Origin: JAHCIE01 sp034431435
Lineage (GTDB): Bacteria > Chloroflexota > Anaerolineae > Epilineales > JAHCIE01
NCBI GenBank assembly: GCA_034431435.1
Contig: DAOUDG010000034.1
Location: 1 to 52,575, forward strand
Direction of reading: 5' to 3'
Length of the DNA stretch: 52,575 nt
Shown here: one piece after another, positions 24,484 to 33,209 of the stretch
Layout: each line of letters begins with the position of its first letter
How positions within the stretch are numbered: position 1 is the first letter of the stretch
Made by a program: the position numbers and the translations under genes
Notes under the pieces: model-generated
The model's database searches: none
What the model was told of the DNA's origin: nothing
The model's input: only the letters and a program-made list of their open reading frames with translations

Positions 24484-24783
24484 CTACAATACAATAACCG
24501 AGTTGGTCGAGCCGTGCACGTTGTCCTCGTGACGGTCGGCGGTGCTATCGTTGTGCCAATGCTGTCCATCGGACAGGTAGCGAAACTGGTACTCGCGACC
24601 GGTCTCCAGCTCCAGGACAACCCGCCATGCGCCATCATCGCGGTCTTGCTCCAATGGCGTGGCGTTCTTGTCCCAATCGTTGAAGTCACCGACAAGAGTA
24701 ATGCGTTCCGCCCAGATCTGCGCGGGTAGCTCGAAGGTGACCAGCATCATGCCCGGGTTCCGGGACGGCCGCTTGCGAATCAT
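24484..24783 (-). CDS. Stand-alone CBM48-type glycogen-binding domain protein
   Basis: A 99-residue protein consisting of one early-set / carbohydrate-binding module 48 domain, the type found in AMPK beta and in branching and debranching enzymes. Seen: VTFELPAQIWAERITLVGDF, then NDWDKNATPLEQ (the W-x-aromatic starch-contact region), GAWRVVLELETGREYQFRYL and a closing HNDSTADRHEDNVHGSTNSV. No catalytic domain is attached. It begins 14 bases after the enolase stop and precedes a strong terminator, so it is the last gene of that operon. It may bind glycogen or a partner enzyme; the role is inferred. Confidence 0.85.
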   Translation of the reverse strand: MIRKRPSRNPGMMLVTFELPAQIWAERITLVGDFNDWDKNATPLEQDRDDGAWRVVLELETGREYQFRYLSDGQHWHNDSTADRHEDNVHGSTNSVIVL

Positions 24784-24797
24784 CGACCGCCCCCATG

Positions 24798-26108
24798 TCA
24801 GCGCAGATTGTAGAAGGCGTCGCGGCCGGGGTAGCGCGCCGTGTCGCCCAACTCATCCTCGATGCGCAGCAGGCGATTGTACTTGGCAGTACGCTCACCG
24901 CGACCCGGCGCGCCCGTCTTGATCTGACCGGCGTTGACCGCCACCGCCAGATCGGCGATGGTCGTATCCTCGGTCTCGCCGGAGCGATGCGACACGACCG
25001 CCGTCCACCCGGCGCGCTGCGCCATCTGGATAGCGGCCAGGGTCTCGGTCAGGCTGCCGATCTGGTTGAGCTTGATGAGGATGGAGTTAGCAGCCTTCGC
25101 GTCGATGGCCTTCTGCAAGCGTTCGACGTTCGTCACCAGGAAGTCGTCGCCGACCAGCTGGACGCGGCCGCCCAGACGCTGGCGGAGCAAGGCCCAGCCC
25201 TCCCAGTCGTCCTCCGACAGGCCGTCCTCCAGGGAGATGATGGGGTATCTGTTGGCCCAATCCTCCCAGAAGTCGACCATCTCGGCCGTCGTCAGGCTGC
25301 GGCCCTCGCGCTCCAGGACATACTTGCCGTCCTGGTACAGCTCGGTGATGGCCGGGTCGAGGGCAATAGCGATGTCGCGGCCAGCCTCATAGCCCGCCGT
25401 CTCGATGGCCTCCAGGATGAGCTGAATCGCGCCTTCGTTGCTCGGCAGGCTCGGCGCGAAGCCGCCCTCATCGCCGACGGTGGTAGCGAAGCCGCGCTTC
25501 TTGATGACCTTGCCCAGCGCCTGGTAGATCTCCGCGCCCCAGCGCAACCCTTCCTTGAAGGACAGCGCGCCGACCGGCATGACCATGAATTCCTGAAAAT
25601 CGGTGGAGTTGACGGCGTGCTTGCCGCCGTTCATGATGTTCATCATGGGCACAGGCAGGCTGTGGCTGTAGACGCCGCCCAGGTAGCGGTACAGGGGCAG
25701 GCCGAGAGCCGCCGCGCCGGCATGGGCCACAGCCAGGGATACGCCCAGGATGGCGTTGGCGCCCAGGCGCGCCTTGTTAGGTGTCCCATCGAGGCCGATC
25801 ATGAACTCATCGATGCCCATCTGGTCCAGCGCGTCCCAGCCCGTCAATTCGGCGGCCAGTTCCTGGTTGACGTGCTCGACCGCCTGGGTGACGCCCTTGC
25901 CACCCCACTGGCTGGCATCCTTGTCGCGCAGCTCCAGCGCCTCGTGAGCGCCGGTCGATGCGCCCGACGGTACGGCGGCCTGGCCGCGCGCCCCACCCAC
26001 CAACGTGACCTCGACCTCCAGGGTCGGGTTGCCGCGGCTGTCCAGAATCTGGCGGGCGTACACATCGTCAATCAGCGTTTCCTCGTGATAGGACATTGGG
26101 TTCGTCAT
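24798..26108 (-). CDS. eno: Enolase
   Basis: Glycolytic 2-phosphoglycerate dehydratase, 436 residues, normal length. Motifs: ARQILDSRGNPTLEVEVTL near the N-terminus, SGASTGAHEALELRD, the metal ligands in SLEDGL and VGDDFLVTN, the signature ILIKLNQIGSLTET and SHRSGETEDTTIADLAVA. The ATG at 26108 is preferred over an in-frame ATG at 26192 because CAGGAG precedes it and the upstream part has no enolase similarity. It follows a cyclase gene and is followed at 14 bases by a CBM48 gene; the promoter is probably the one at 26884-26912. Confidence 0.97.
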   Translation of the reverse strand: MTNPMSYHEETLIDDVYARQILDSRGNPTLEVEVTLVGGARGQAAVPSGASTGAHEALELRDKDASQWGGKGVTQAVEHVNQELAAELTGWDALDQMGIDEFMIGLDGTPNKARLGANAILGVSLAVAHAGAAALGLPLYRYLGGVYSHSLPVPMMNIMNGGKHAVNSTDFQEFMVMPVGALSFKEGLRWGAEIYQALGKVIKKRGFATTVGDEGGFAPSLPSNEGAIQLILEAIETAGYEAGRDIAIALDPAITELYQDGKYVLEREGRSLTTAEMVDFWEDWANRYPIISLEDGLSEDDWEGWALLRQRLGGRVQLVGDDFLVTNVERLQKAIDAKAANSILIKLNQIGSLTETLAAIQMAQRAGWTAVVSHRSGETEDTTIADLAVAVNAGQIKTGAPGRGERTAKYNRLLRIEDELGDTARYPGRDAFYNLR

Positions 26109-26188
26109 TGTCACTCCTGGAGGCGAATGCGCCTCATGTGCTTTATGGCGCGCCCCGTGACGGGAGCGCGGCGATCGCGCAGCTTGCA

Positions 26189-26851
26189 TCAAGGCTGGGC
26201 CACGGCCCCTGCAACGGTGACGAGCACGGCGCGCGTCGGTGCGCCATCGGCGCCCACCAGCTTCATTGGAAGGGCAATCAGGTTGTACGCGCCCGGCGTC
26301 ACCCCACTCAGGTTCAGCCCCTCCAGAATCAGGACGCCCGCCCGCAACAGGCTGGTATGCACCGGGCTATCAGGCGCGGCATCCAGCGCCTCGACGCTCA
26401 GGTAATCGACCCCCACCAGGCGCACACCGCGCCGAATCAGCCACTCCGCCGCCGACGGCTTCAGGGCGATGAAGTCGGGGGCAAAGACCGGCGTCATAGG
26501 CTGCTCCCAGCGCCGCGAATTGCGGGTCTTGAGGAGCAGGCGCTGTATGTCAAGAGGGATGTCGAGACGGTCCAGGTCGTCGGCAGTCAGGTCGCACGGT
26601 GCGTCGGTCTCGACGACCAGCGCCGGGCCCACCAGCGCGTCCAGTGCCAGCTCGTCGATGGTCGGACCGTCAGCGATGAAGTGACGCGGGGCGTCCAGGT
26701 GCGTGCCCGTGTGGGCGGACAGGCTCAACCGGGTGAGGTTATACGCGTCGCCGCGGGTGATATCGGCCTCAAGAGCCATCTCGACGGCGGGATCGCCGGG
26801 GTAAACGGGTAGTTGAGGCGAGATGGGCAGGGTAATGTCAATCAAGGTCAT
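26189..26851 (-). CDS. Cyclase family protein (kynurenine formamidase-like)
   Basis: A 220-residue metal-dependent hydrolase of the cyclase / KynB family. It opens with IDITLPISPQLPVYPGDP and carries the metal-binding AHTGTHLDAPRHF, with a second region of ligands in the central part (VGVDYLSVE, where KynB has VGID). Members hydrolyse N-formylkynurenine, arylformamides or similar amides or esters. No tryptophan-catabolism gene lies nearby, so the substrate is open. It is the first gene of the cyclase-eno-CBM48 unit, with a promoter just upstream. Confidence 0.88.
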   Translation of the reverse strand: MTLIDITLPISPQLPVYPGDPAVEMALEADITRGDAYNLTRLSLSAHTGTHLDAPRHFIADGPTIDELALDALVGPALVVETDAPCDLTADDLDRLDIPLDIQRLLLKTRNSRRWEQPMTPVFAPDFIALKPSAAEWLIRRGVRLVGVDYLSVEALDAAPDSPVHTSLLRAGVLILEGLNLSGVTPGAYNLIALPMKLVGADGAPTRAVLVTVAGAVAQP

Positions 26852-26883
26852 GGCACGTCCCGCGTCGCGTTGAAGTCTTCATC

Positions 26884-26912
26884 ATTATAACCGCGTTCCA
26901 GTCGTCTGACAA
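26884..26912 (-). promoter_or_regulatory. Sigma70 promoter for cyclase-eno-CBM48 operon
   Basis: Minus strand TTGTCA (26912-26907), 17 bases, TATAAT (26889-26884), ~33 bases before the cyclase ATG. The rest of the 269-base gap to the divergent gene at 27121 shows only that gene's promoter. Confidence 0.75.
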
Positions 26913-27057
26913 AGGGGGCGCAGCCGCATCGGCCACTGTGAGGGTGTCAACGAGGTGACTGAGGCGTGGCGCGTGAATAGATATTGGCGCTCCGGGAGAT
27001 GGGATTGGTCATTCTCGCGCATCCCGCAGCGCGTCGACATTCGGATTGTATACCAAG

Positions 27058-27086
27058 TTGCAGCCTGCCTACCGCCGCGCTATAAT
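27058..27086 (+). promoter_or_regulatory. Sigma70 promoter for 2-hydroxyacid operon
   Basis: TTGCAG at 27058-27063, 17 bases, TATAAT at 27081-27086, followed by GGGAGGAG and the ATG at 27121. Confidence 0.8.
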
Positions 27087-27120
27087 CCGCCCATCTGTGC
27101 CCACGGGAGGAGATTGAGCC

Positions 27121-28140
27121 ATGATTCACGTCCCGGCTGACACGCTGCGCTCGCTGGTGACCAACATCTATATCGCCCTCGGCACGCCCGACGACATCGC
27201 CCACCTGGTCGCCGACACCCTGGTGGAAGCGAACCTGGCTGGCCACGACTCCCACGGCGTCATGCGTACCCCCCAGTACATCGCGATGATCGAAAAGGGT
27301 AACATCCAGCCCGCCGCGCGGCCGGTCGTCGTCGACCGGCGCGGCGCGCGCGCCATCGTTGATGGCGGCTGGGGCTGGGGGCCGCCCGCTGCGTTTCTGG
27401 CCGCCCAGACGGCTGCCGATCTAGCTCGCGACAAGGGGGTCGGCGCTGTCACAGCCCGCCGCACCAACCACATCGGGCGCGTCGGCGCCTATGCCCAGGC
27501 CATCGCCCGCGACGGGCAGATCGGCTTCATTCTCGCCAACGTCGGCGCGGCGGTGACGCCCTTCGGGGGACGGCAGCGGCTGATGGGCACCAATCCCATC
27601 GCCTGGGCAGTGCCGCGCGCGGCGGGCCATGAGCCGCTCGTCCTCGATTTCGCCACCTCGGTACTGGCAGAGGGCAAGGTGCGCGTCGCCAAGGACAAGG
27701 GCGTACCCGTGCCGCCGGGCGTCATTCTCGACAGCCACGGCCAGCCGAGCCAGAACCCGAACGACTTCTACGACGGCGGGATGCTGCTGCCCTTCGGCGG
27801 CTACAAGGGCTACGGCGTCAGCGTCATGATCGAGTTGCTCGGCGGCGCGCTCTCCGGCTCCGGCGTCAGCCCCAGCCCCAAGTACGGCGGCGGCAACGGC
27901 ACGCTGGTGCTGGCGCTGAACATCGCCGACTTCGTCGACCCCGCCGAGTTCGAGGCTGACGTAGAGGACTATGTCGCCCGCCTCAAGGCCGCGCCGACCG
28001 TGGACGATGTCGCCGAGGTGCTGCTGCCCGGCGAGCCGGAGCAGATCGCCCGCCGCCAGCGCGAGGTCGAGGGCATCCCCCTGCCCGAGGTCACGTGGGA
28101 GGACCTACAGGCGCAGGCGAGGCGGCTGGGCGTGGGGTGA
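27121..28140 (+). CDS. Ldh2/MDH2 family NAD(P)-dependent oxidoreductase
   Basis: A 339-residue member of the malate / L-sulfolactate / ureidoglycolate dehydrogenase family, which oxidises L-2-hydroxyacids or reduces 2-oxoacids and is unrelated to classical LDH. Family text: VEANLAGHDSHGVMRTPQY with the catalytic His, VTARRTNHIGRVGAYA, GTNPIAWAVP, LDFATSVLAEGKVRVA and GGMLLPFGGYKGYGVSVMIE. The ATG at 27121 has a strong GGGAGGAG site. It is followed by an LhgO-like oxidase gene, so the pair may process the same class of 2-hydroxyacid. The precise substrate cannot be read from the sequence. Confidence 0.92.
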   Translation: MIHVPADTLRSLVTNIYIALGTPDDIAHLVADTLVEANLAGHDSHGVMRTPQYIAMIEKGNIQPAARPVVVDRRGARAIVDGGWGWGPPAAFLAAQTAADLARDKGVGAVTARRTNHIGRVGAYAQAIARDGQIGFILANVGAAVTPFGGRQRLMGTNPIAWAVPRAAGHEPLVLDFATSVLAEGKVRVAKDKGVPVPPGVILDSHGQPSQNPNDFYDGGMLLPFGGYKGYGVSVMIELLGGALSGSGVSPSPKYGGGNGTLVLALNIADFVDPAEFEADVEDYVARLKAAPTVDDVAEVLLPGEPEQIARRQREVEGIPLPEVTWEDLQAQARRLGVG

Positions 28141-28146
28141 CGACGA

Positions 28147-28201
28147 CCACCGACGACCCTGCGTCCCTGTCCCGTAGGGCGAGGGCTACAACGGTCGGTG
28201 G
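28147..28201 (+). repeat. Intergenic inverted repeat, GACCACCGAC class
   Basis: CCACCGAC at 28147-28154 pairs with GTCGGTGG at 28194-28201 between the two 2-hydroxyacid genes. Similar GACCACCGAC text recurs at 41224-41245 and 48056-48071. Confidence 0.45.
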
Positions 28202-28221
28202 CCCTTACCAGCGAGACCTAC

Positions 28222-29433
28222 ATGGACGCTACATATGACATTGTGGTAGTGGGCGCGGGGATTCTGGGGCTGGCGACGGCGCTGGCCGTCAGCGAGCGGC
28301 GGCCGGATGCGCGCCTGGTCATCCTGGAGAAGGAGGCCGACGTCGCTCGCCACCAGACCGGCCACAACAGCGGCGTCATCCACGCCGGCATCTACTACAA
28401 GCCCGGCTCCCTGAAAGCGCGGCTGTGTGTCGAAGGGGCGCGGCGCATGCTGGCCTTCTGCGAGGCCCACGGCGTGCCCTACGCCCGCGTCGGCAAGGTG
28501 ATCGTCGCCACGACCGCCGACGAGCTACCGCGCCTCGATACCCTCTTCGAGCGCGCAATGGCCAACGGCGTCCCCGGCGTCGCCATGATCGGCCCCGACC
28601 GGCTGTGCGACATCGAGCCGCACGCCGCCGGGTTACGCGCCCTCCACTCCCCCAACACGGCCATCGTCGACTACCGCCAGGTAGCGCAGGCCATGCGTCG
28701 CGCGCTGGCCGAGCGCGGCGTCGAGGTCCGCACCCAGGCCGAGGTCAGGGCCATTGGCGACGACGGGCACGGGTTGCGCGTCGAGACGACCCAGGGCGCG
28801 GTGGCAGCGCAGCGGCTCATCAACTGCGCCGGCCTGCATGCCGATCGTGTGGCGCACATGCTCGGCGCAGCCAGTGACGTGCGCGTCGTGCCCTTTCGCG
28901 GCGAATACTACTTTCTCAAGCCGGAGCGCGCCGCCCTGGTACGCGGCCTCATCTACCCTGTCGTCGACCCCGCCCTGCCCTTTCTCGGCGTCCACTTCAC
29001 CCGCACCATCGATGGCCGCGTCGAGGCTGGCCCCAACGCGGTGCTGGCCTTCGCCCGCGAGGGCTACACCATGACCCGCATCTCACCGCGCGACATGGCA
29101 GCGCTGGCTGCCTACCCCGGCTTTTGGGGCGTGGCCCGCCGCTGGTGGCGAACGGGCGCCTTCGAGTTCTACCGCTCGCTGAGCAAGGCCGCCTTCGTGC
29201 GCTCGCTGCGCAAGCTCGTGCCCGACCTGCGCGCCGACGACGTGGAACGGGGCGGCGCGGGCGTGCGCGCCCAGGCCGTCGGCCCCGACGGCGCGTTGGT
29301 GGATGACTTCCGCATCATCGAGACACCCACCGCGCTCCACGTCATCAACGCGCCGTCACCGGCCGCCACGGCGTCGCTGACCATCGGCGAGTACATCGCC
29401 ACTCGCGCCGCCGCCACCTGGGGATGGGCATAG
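28222..29433 (+). CDS. lhgO: L-2-hydroxyglutarate oxidase family FAD enzyme
   Basis: FAD-dependent oxidoreductase, 403 residues, of the LhgO / DAO family. LhgO oxidises L-2-hydroxyglutarate to 2-oxoglutarate and passes electrons to the membrane quinone pool. The Rossmann motif is VVGAGILGLATA near the N-terminus. The family hallmark ARHQTGHNSGVIHAGIYYKP follows with the flavin-linked His region, and the C-terminus has APSPAATASLTIGEYI. The start at ATG 28222 is preferred; an in-frame GTG at 28198 lies inside the inverted repeat and would add eight residues. It is in one unit with the Ldh2-type gene. Substrate is by family inference. Confidence 0.9.
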   Translation: MDATYDIVVVGAGILGLATALAVSERRPDARLVILEKEADVARHQTGHNSGVIHAGIYYKPGSLKARLCVEGARRMLAFCEAHGVPYARVGKVIVATTADELPRLDTLFERAMANGVPGVAMIGPDRLCDIEPHAAGLRALHSPNTAIVDYRQVAQAMRRALAERGVEVRTQAEVRAIGDDGHGLRVETTQGAVAAQRLINCAGLHADRVAHMLGAASDVRVVPFRGEYYFLKPERAALVRGLIYPVVDPALPFLGVHFTRTIDGRVEAGPNAVLAFAREGYTMTRISPRDMAALAAYPGFWGVARRWWRTGAFEFYRSLSKAAFVRSLRKLVPDLRADDVERGGAGVRAQAVGPDGALVDDFRIIETPTALHVINAPSPAATASLTIGEYIATRAAATWGWA

Positions 29434-29472
29434 ACGCCTCCTTCACGCGCCGTGGATTCTCGGCCCAAGGTG

Positions 29473-29481
29473 TGCTATAAT
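29473..29481 (+). promoter_or_regulatory. Extended -10 promoter for tig
   Basis: TGCTATAAT at 29473-29481, an extended -10 element without a clear -35. The 13 bases TGTGCTATAATTC are shared with the rnz promoter on the other strand at 8838-8850. Confidence 0.7.
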
Positions 29482-29518
29482 TCGGCCAGCCACTAAACGC
29501 CCGAAGGAGTTTCCCAAA

Positions 29519-30892
29519 TTGAACATCACCCCACAGGGTATCGAAGAGCATCAGACCGTCCTCCAGATTGAGGTCGAGCCTGAGCGACTGCAACGCGCCA
29601 TGCAGCAGGCGGCCCGCCGCCTGGCTACCCGATACCGCATCGCCGGCTTCCGACCCGGCAAAGCCCCCTATGCCCTCATCGTCCAGCGCTTTGGCGAGGA
29701 CATGGTTCGCGACGAGGCCATCGAAGAGCTAGGCCCGCAGATCTACCAGGACGCCGTGCGCGAGCAGGGCCTCGAACCCTTCGCCCCCGGCCACATCGAC
29801 GTGGTCGAGCGCGACCCGCTCATCTTCCGCGCTCTCGTGCCCCTCAAGCCTAGCGTGGATCCGGCCGACTACCGCTCAGTCAGGGTCGAAGCCCCTGATT
29901 TCGAGGTGGATGACGGGGACATCGAGGACATCGTCGAAGAGCTGCAAGAACAAGAAGGAACCTGGAACCCGGTCGAGCGCGCCGCCCAGCTCGATGATCA
30001 GGTGATGCTGACAGTCCACGGCGAGGCCGACGGCGAGCGCATTATCGACGCCCACGACCAGGAAGTGGTGCTGTCGGCCGACTTGTTCCGCCAGTTCCCG
30101 CCTGATTTCGTGGACGAGTTGATTGGCATGTCGGCCGGCGACAGCCGCGAGGTCACCCTCACCTATCCGGAGGACTACGAGGTCGAAAGCCTGCGCGGCA
30201 AAGAGGCTACGTTCGACCTCAGCATCGAGGGCGTCAAGGAGCGCGAGCTACCGGAGCTGACCGACGACTTCGCCGCCGGCCTCGGCCTGCAAGGCGTGGC
30301 AACCCTGGCTGAGCTGCGCGAGCGTATCCGCATCAACGAGTCGCTCCGCCGCGCCCGCGATGCGCGCTCCGAGTTGGAGGAAAAGGTTCTCGACGCCGTG
30401 GCCGACCAGGCCATCATCGAGTTCCCGCCCATTCTTGCTCAGCGCGAGCTGGAAGACGAGGTCGAGCGTCAGGCGGAGGGCATGCAGCGTATGGGGTTCA
30501 CCCTGGAGAACTACCTGCGCTTCAGCAACACCAGCCCCGACCAGTTCCGGGCGGGGCTGCTGCCGAGCGTCGAGCGCCGCATTCGTCGCGCCCTGTTGCT
30601 GGACGAGATTGCTACCCGCGAGAATCTCGCCGCGCCAGAAGGTACGCCGCCTGAGTTGGCTGGCAACGCTCGCCTGCGCGCCACCCTCGACTGGCTCATC
30701 GAGTCGGCGTCGGGCAAGGGGCCAGACTGGCCGCCGATGCCGGACCTGCCCACGACCACCGCGACGACCGAGGTCGAGGAGATCGACATCATTGAGACCC
30801 CCGACGCGACGATCATCGTCGACACGGTAGCCGAGGTAGAGGCCACCGACGCGGCCGCGGGCGAGACGACCGAGGGCTTCAAGGACGCTTAG
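29519..30892 (+). CDS. tig: Trigger factor
   Basis: Ribosome-bound chaperone and peptidyl-prolyl isomerase, 457 residues. The N-terminal ribosome-binding domain contains FRPGKAPYALIVQRFGEDMV, a variant of the GFRxGKxP signature. The FKBP-type domain is at about 155-245 (ADGERIIDAHDQEVVLSADL). The C-terminal helical chaperone domain runs to about 395, and an acidic Thr/Glu/Asp-rich tail of ~55 residues follows (ATTEVEEIDIIETPDATII). Translation starts at TTG 29519, supported by GAAGGAG at 29503-29509 and the lack of a nearby ATG in frame. It sits directly upstream of clpP and clpX, the classical order. Confidence 0.95.
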   Translation: MNITPQGIEEHQTVLQIEVEPERLQRAMQQAARRLATRYRIAGFRPGKAPYALIVQRFGEDMVRDEAIEELGPQIYQDAVREQGLEPFAPGHIDVVERDPLIFRALVPLKPSVDPADYRSVRVEAPDFEVDDGDIEDIVEELQEQEGTWNPVERAAQLDDQVMLTVHGEADGERIIDAHDQEVVLSADLFRQFPPDFVDELIGMSAGDSREVTLTYPEDYEVESLRGKEATFDLSIEGVKERELPELTDDFAAGLGLQGVATLAELRERIRINESLRRARDARSELEEKVLDAVADQAIIEFPPILAQRELEDEVERQAEGMQRMGFTLENYLRFSNTSPDQFRAGLLPSVERRIRRALLLDEIATRENLAAPEGTPPELAGNARLRATLDWLIESASGKGPDWPPMPDLPTTTATTEVEEIDIIETPDATIIVDTVAEVEATDAAAGETTEGFKDA

Positions 30893-30999
30893 GCGGACGA
30901 AGGACGAAGGACCAGGCAGCAAGGAACAGCCTTCAAGGCGGGGCATGCTACGGTCATTCGTCCTTGTCGTTTGGTCAGGTGTAAGACCAGACGTTCGGA

Positions 31000-31031
31000 T
31001 TGCAACCAAACGGTATGGGTTGTGATATAAT
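31000..31031 (+). promoter_or_regulatory. Promoter for clpP-clpX
   Basis: TATAAT at 31026-31031, about 37 bases before the clpP start. A possible -35 TTGCAA at 31000-31005 has a long (20-base) spacer, so this may rely on the -10 region alone. Confidence 0.6.
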
Positions 31032-31067
31032 GGTGTAGGACGTAGCAAGAGAAAGGAACGTGTACCA

Positions 31068-31727
31068 ATGCTGCCCAGCGGGTTGATTCCCTCCGTGATC
31101 GAGAACACCGGCCGCGGTGAGCGAGGTTGGGACATTTTCTCCTACCTCTACAAAGAACGCATCGTCTTCCTGGGCACGCCGATTGACGACCAGATCGCCA
31201 ATCTCATCGTTGCCCAGTTGCTGTACCTCGACAGCCAGGACCCGGAGAAAGAGATCAAGATGTACATCAACTCTCCGGGCGGCGTCATCTACGCCGGTCT
31301 CGCCATCTACGACACCATGCAGGCCATCCGCGCCCCCGTCTCCACCGTGGCCGTGGGCATGACCGCCAGCATGGGCACGGTTATCCTGGCCTCTGGCGAG
31401 AAGGGCCGCCGCTACGCACTGCCCAACGCCACCATCCACATGCACCCGGCCGGCGGCGGCGCGCGCGGCTACACCCAGGATGTCGAGATCGTCGCCCGCG
31501 AGTTGCTGCGCCTCCAGCGCCGGATGCACGAGGTGCTGTCGCATCATACGGGCCAGACCATCCAGCGCATCGCGCGCGACTTCGACCGCGATCGCTACCT
31601 GGACGCCCTGGCGGCGAAGGAGTACGGCCTGGTCGACGAGGTGCTGCCCGGCCCCGAGATCCACTTCACCGAAGAGTCGCGGCCCGAAGACGTTCGGTAT
31701 CGGGAGGAATTCGATGGCAAGAAGTAG
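31068..31727 (+). CDS. clpP: ATP-dependent Clp protease proteolytic subunit
   Basis: Serine protease subunit that forms the 14-mer degradation chamber served by ClpX, 219 residues. Catalytic triad by position: S101 in GMTASMG, H126 in IHMHPAGGG, D175 in DFDRDRYL. The usual HQP after the catalytic His reads HPA, a modest divergence. YINSPGGVIYAGLAIYDTMQ and EYGLVDEVL are standard. AAAGGA precedes the ATG. The 3' end overlaps clpX by 14 bases. The C-terminus extends ~20 residues beyond the fold (EDVRYREEFDGKK). Confidence 0.97.
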   Translation: MLPSGLIPSVIENTGRGERGWDIFSYLYKERIVFLGTPIDDQIANLIVAQLLYLDSQDPEKEIKMYINSPGGVIYAGLAIYDTMQAIRAPVSTVAVGMTASMGTVILASGEKGRRYALPNATIHMHPAGGGARGYTQDVEIVARELLRLQRRMHEVLSHHTGQTIQRIARDFDRDRYLDALAAKEYGLVDEVLPGPEIHFTEESRPEDVRYREEFDGKK

Positions 31728-33009
31728 CCGCCGTGGGGGCGGGCACATCTGCTCCTTTTGCAAGCGCGAGCAGGACCAGGTCAACCGCTTGATCGCAGGC
31801 CCAGACAACGTCTATATCTGCGACGAGTGCGTGGACCTCTGCAAGGAGATGCTGCTGGAGGAGGCGCAGGAGACGACGCCCCCGGCGCGCGACTTCAATC
31901 TGCCGAAGCCGCCCACCCCGAAGGAAATCTACCGACGCCTCAACGAGTACGTCATCGGCCAGGACAGGGCCAAGAAGGTCCTGTCCGTGGCCGTGTACAA
32001 CCACTACAAGCGCATCCGCAGCGGCATGCGACCCGAGGACGTGGAGCTTCAAAAGAGCAACATTCTCCTCATCGGCCCCACCGGCTGCGGCAAGACCCTG
32101 CTGGCCCAGACCCTCGCCAAGATTCTCGACGTGCCCTTCACCATCGCCGACGCGACGGCCCTGACCGAGGCGGGCTACGTAGGCGAGGACGTGGAGAACA
32201 TCCTGCTGCGCCTCATTCAGGCCGCCGACTATGATCTGGAGCGCGCCTCCAAGGGTATCGTCTACATCGACGAGATCGACAAGACGGCCCGCAAGACCGG
32301 CGACAACCCCTCCATCACCCGCGACGTATCGGGCGAGGGCGTGCAGCAGGCGCTATTGAAGATCATCGAGGGCACAGTCGCCAGCGTCCCGCCGCAGGGC
32401 GGCCGCAAGCATCCCCACCAGGACTTCATCCAGCTCGACACCACCAACATCCTGTTTATCTGCGGCGGGGCCTTCGAGGGCGTGGACAAGGTCATCGCCC
32501 GCCGCGTCGTGAACAGGTCGCCGGTCGGCTTCCAGCCGGACGGCGAGGATGGCCCCCGCGACCTGACAACGAGCGAGCTGCTCCAGCGCATCAACGCCGA
32601 TGACCTGTTGGAGTATGGCCTCATCCCTGAGTTCGTCGGCCGCCTGCCCATCGTCGTATCTGTCGATGCCCTCGACAACGAGATGATGGTGGACATCCTC
32701 ACCCGCCCGCGCAACGCCCTGGTCAAGCAGTTCCAGAAGTTGTTCGCCCTGGATAAGGTGGAGCTGTCCTTCACGCCAGAGGCGCTGCAAGCGGCGGCCG
32801 AAGAGGCGATGAAGATCAAGACCGGCGCGCGTGGCCTGCGAACCATCATCGAGAGCGTGCTGCTCGACGTGATGTTCGAGATACCCAGTCGCGGCGACGT
32901 GCGCAAAGTCGTCATCCAGCCGGAGACCATCCGCAAGACGGCCGGCCCGCTGCTGCTGACCCAGAGCGAGCAACCCATCGACTGGGACGAGCTGGAGCAG
33001 ACGGCGTAG
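31714..33009 (+). CDS. clpX: ATP-dependent Clp protease ATPase subunit ClpX
   Basis: AAA+ unfoldase that feeds substrates to ClpP, 431 residues. N-terminal C4 zinc domain with C13, C16, C36 and C39; Walker A GPTGCGKT at 121-128; Walker B IVYIDEIDK; pore loop GYVGED; and the sensor-2 region TGARGLRTIIE. The ClpP-docking IGF tripeptide appears as VGF (NRSPVGFQPDG), and its loop is longer than usual because of an acidic GEDGPRD insert. The start at ATG 31714 lies inside clpP with GGGAGGAA just upstream, giving coupled translation. A second, isolated copy of the zinc domain is encoded at 8998-9225. Confidence 0.97.
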   Translation: MARSSRRGGGHICSFCKREQDQVNRLIAGPDNVYICDECVDLCKEMLLEEAQETTPPARDFNLPKPPTPKEIYRRLNEYVIGQDRAKKVLSVAVYNHYKRIRSGMRPEDVELQKSNILLIGPTGCGKTLLAQTLAKILDVPFTIADATALTEAGYVGEDVENILLRLIQAADYDLERASKGIVYIDEIDKTARKTGDNPSITRDVSGEGVQQALLKIIEGTVASVPPQGGRKHPHQDFIQLDTTNILFICGGAFEGVDKVIARRVVNRSPVGFQPDGEDGPRDLTTSELLQRINADDLLEYGLIPEFVGRLPIVVSVDALDNEMMVDILTRPRNALVKQFQKLFALDKVELSFTPEALQAAAEEAMKIKTGARGLRTIIESVLLDVMFEIPSRGDVRKVVIQPETIRKTAGPLLLTQSEQPIDWDELEQTA

Positions 33010-33064
33010 GCCACACGCACGCTCGCGGCGGATGACCACATCCGCCACCCCCGCGCAGCCAATG

Positions 33065-33101
33065 CAACGCCCCCTTCATGTGGAAGGGGGCTTCTGCGTT
33101 G
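33065..33101 (+). terminator. Terminator-like hairpin after clpX
   Basis: Two nested stems: CAACG (33065-33069) with CGTTG (33097-33101), and CCCCCTTC (33070-33077) with GAAGGGGG (33083-33090), followed by CTTCTGCGTT. It lies 55 bases after the clpX stop in the ~200-base gap before the convergent gene; nothing else was seen in that gap. Confidence 0.65.
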
Positions 33102-33209
33102 ACATGAATCTCAACTGCCGCAATGCTCAGCTCGATTCCTTGCCAGGAGCTTGCCGCGGCTAGCACAAGAGCGGCAAACGCGCCAGGGCCGTGTAGTGAG
33201 CAAGCGCTC

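Noticed and set aside
28198..28221. GTG 28198 as start of the LhgO-type gene
   Set aside because: It falls within an intergenic inverted repeat and the extra residues are not part of the FAD-binding fold; ATG 28222 is better.
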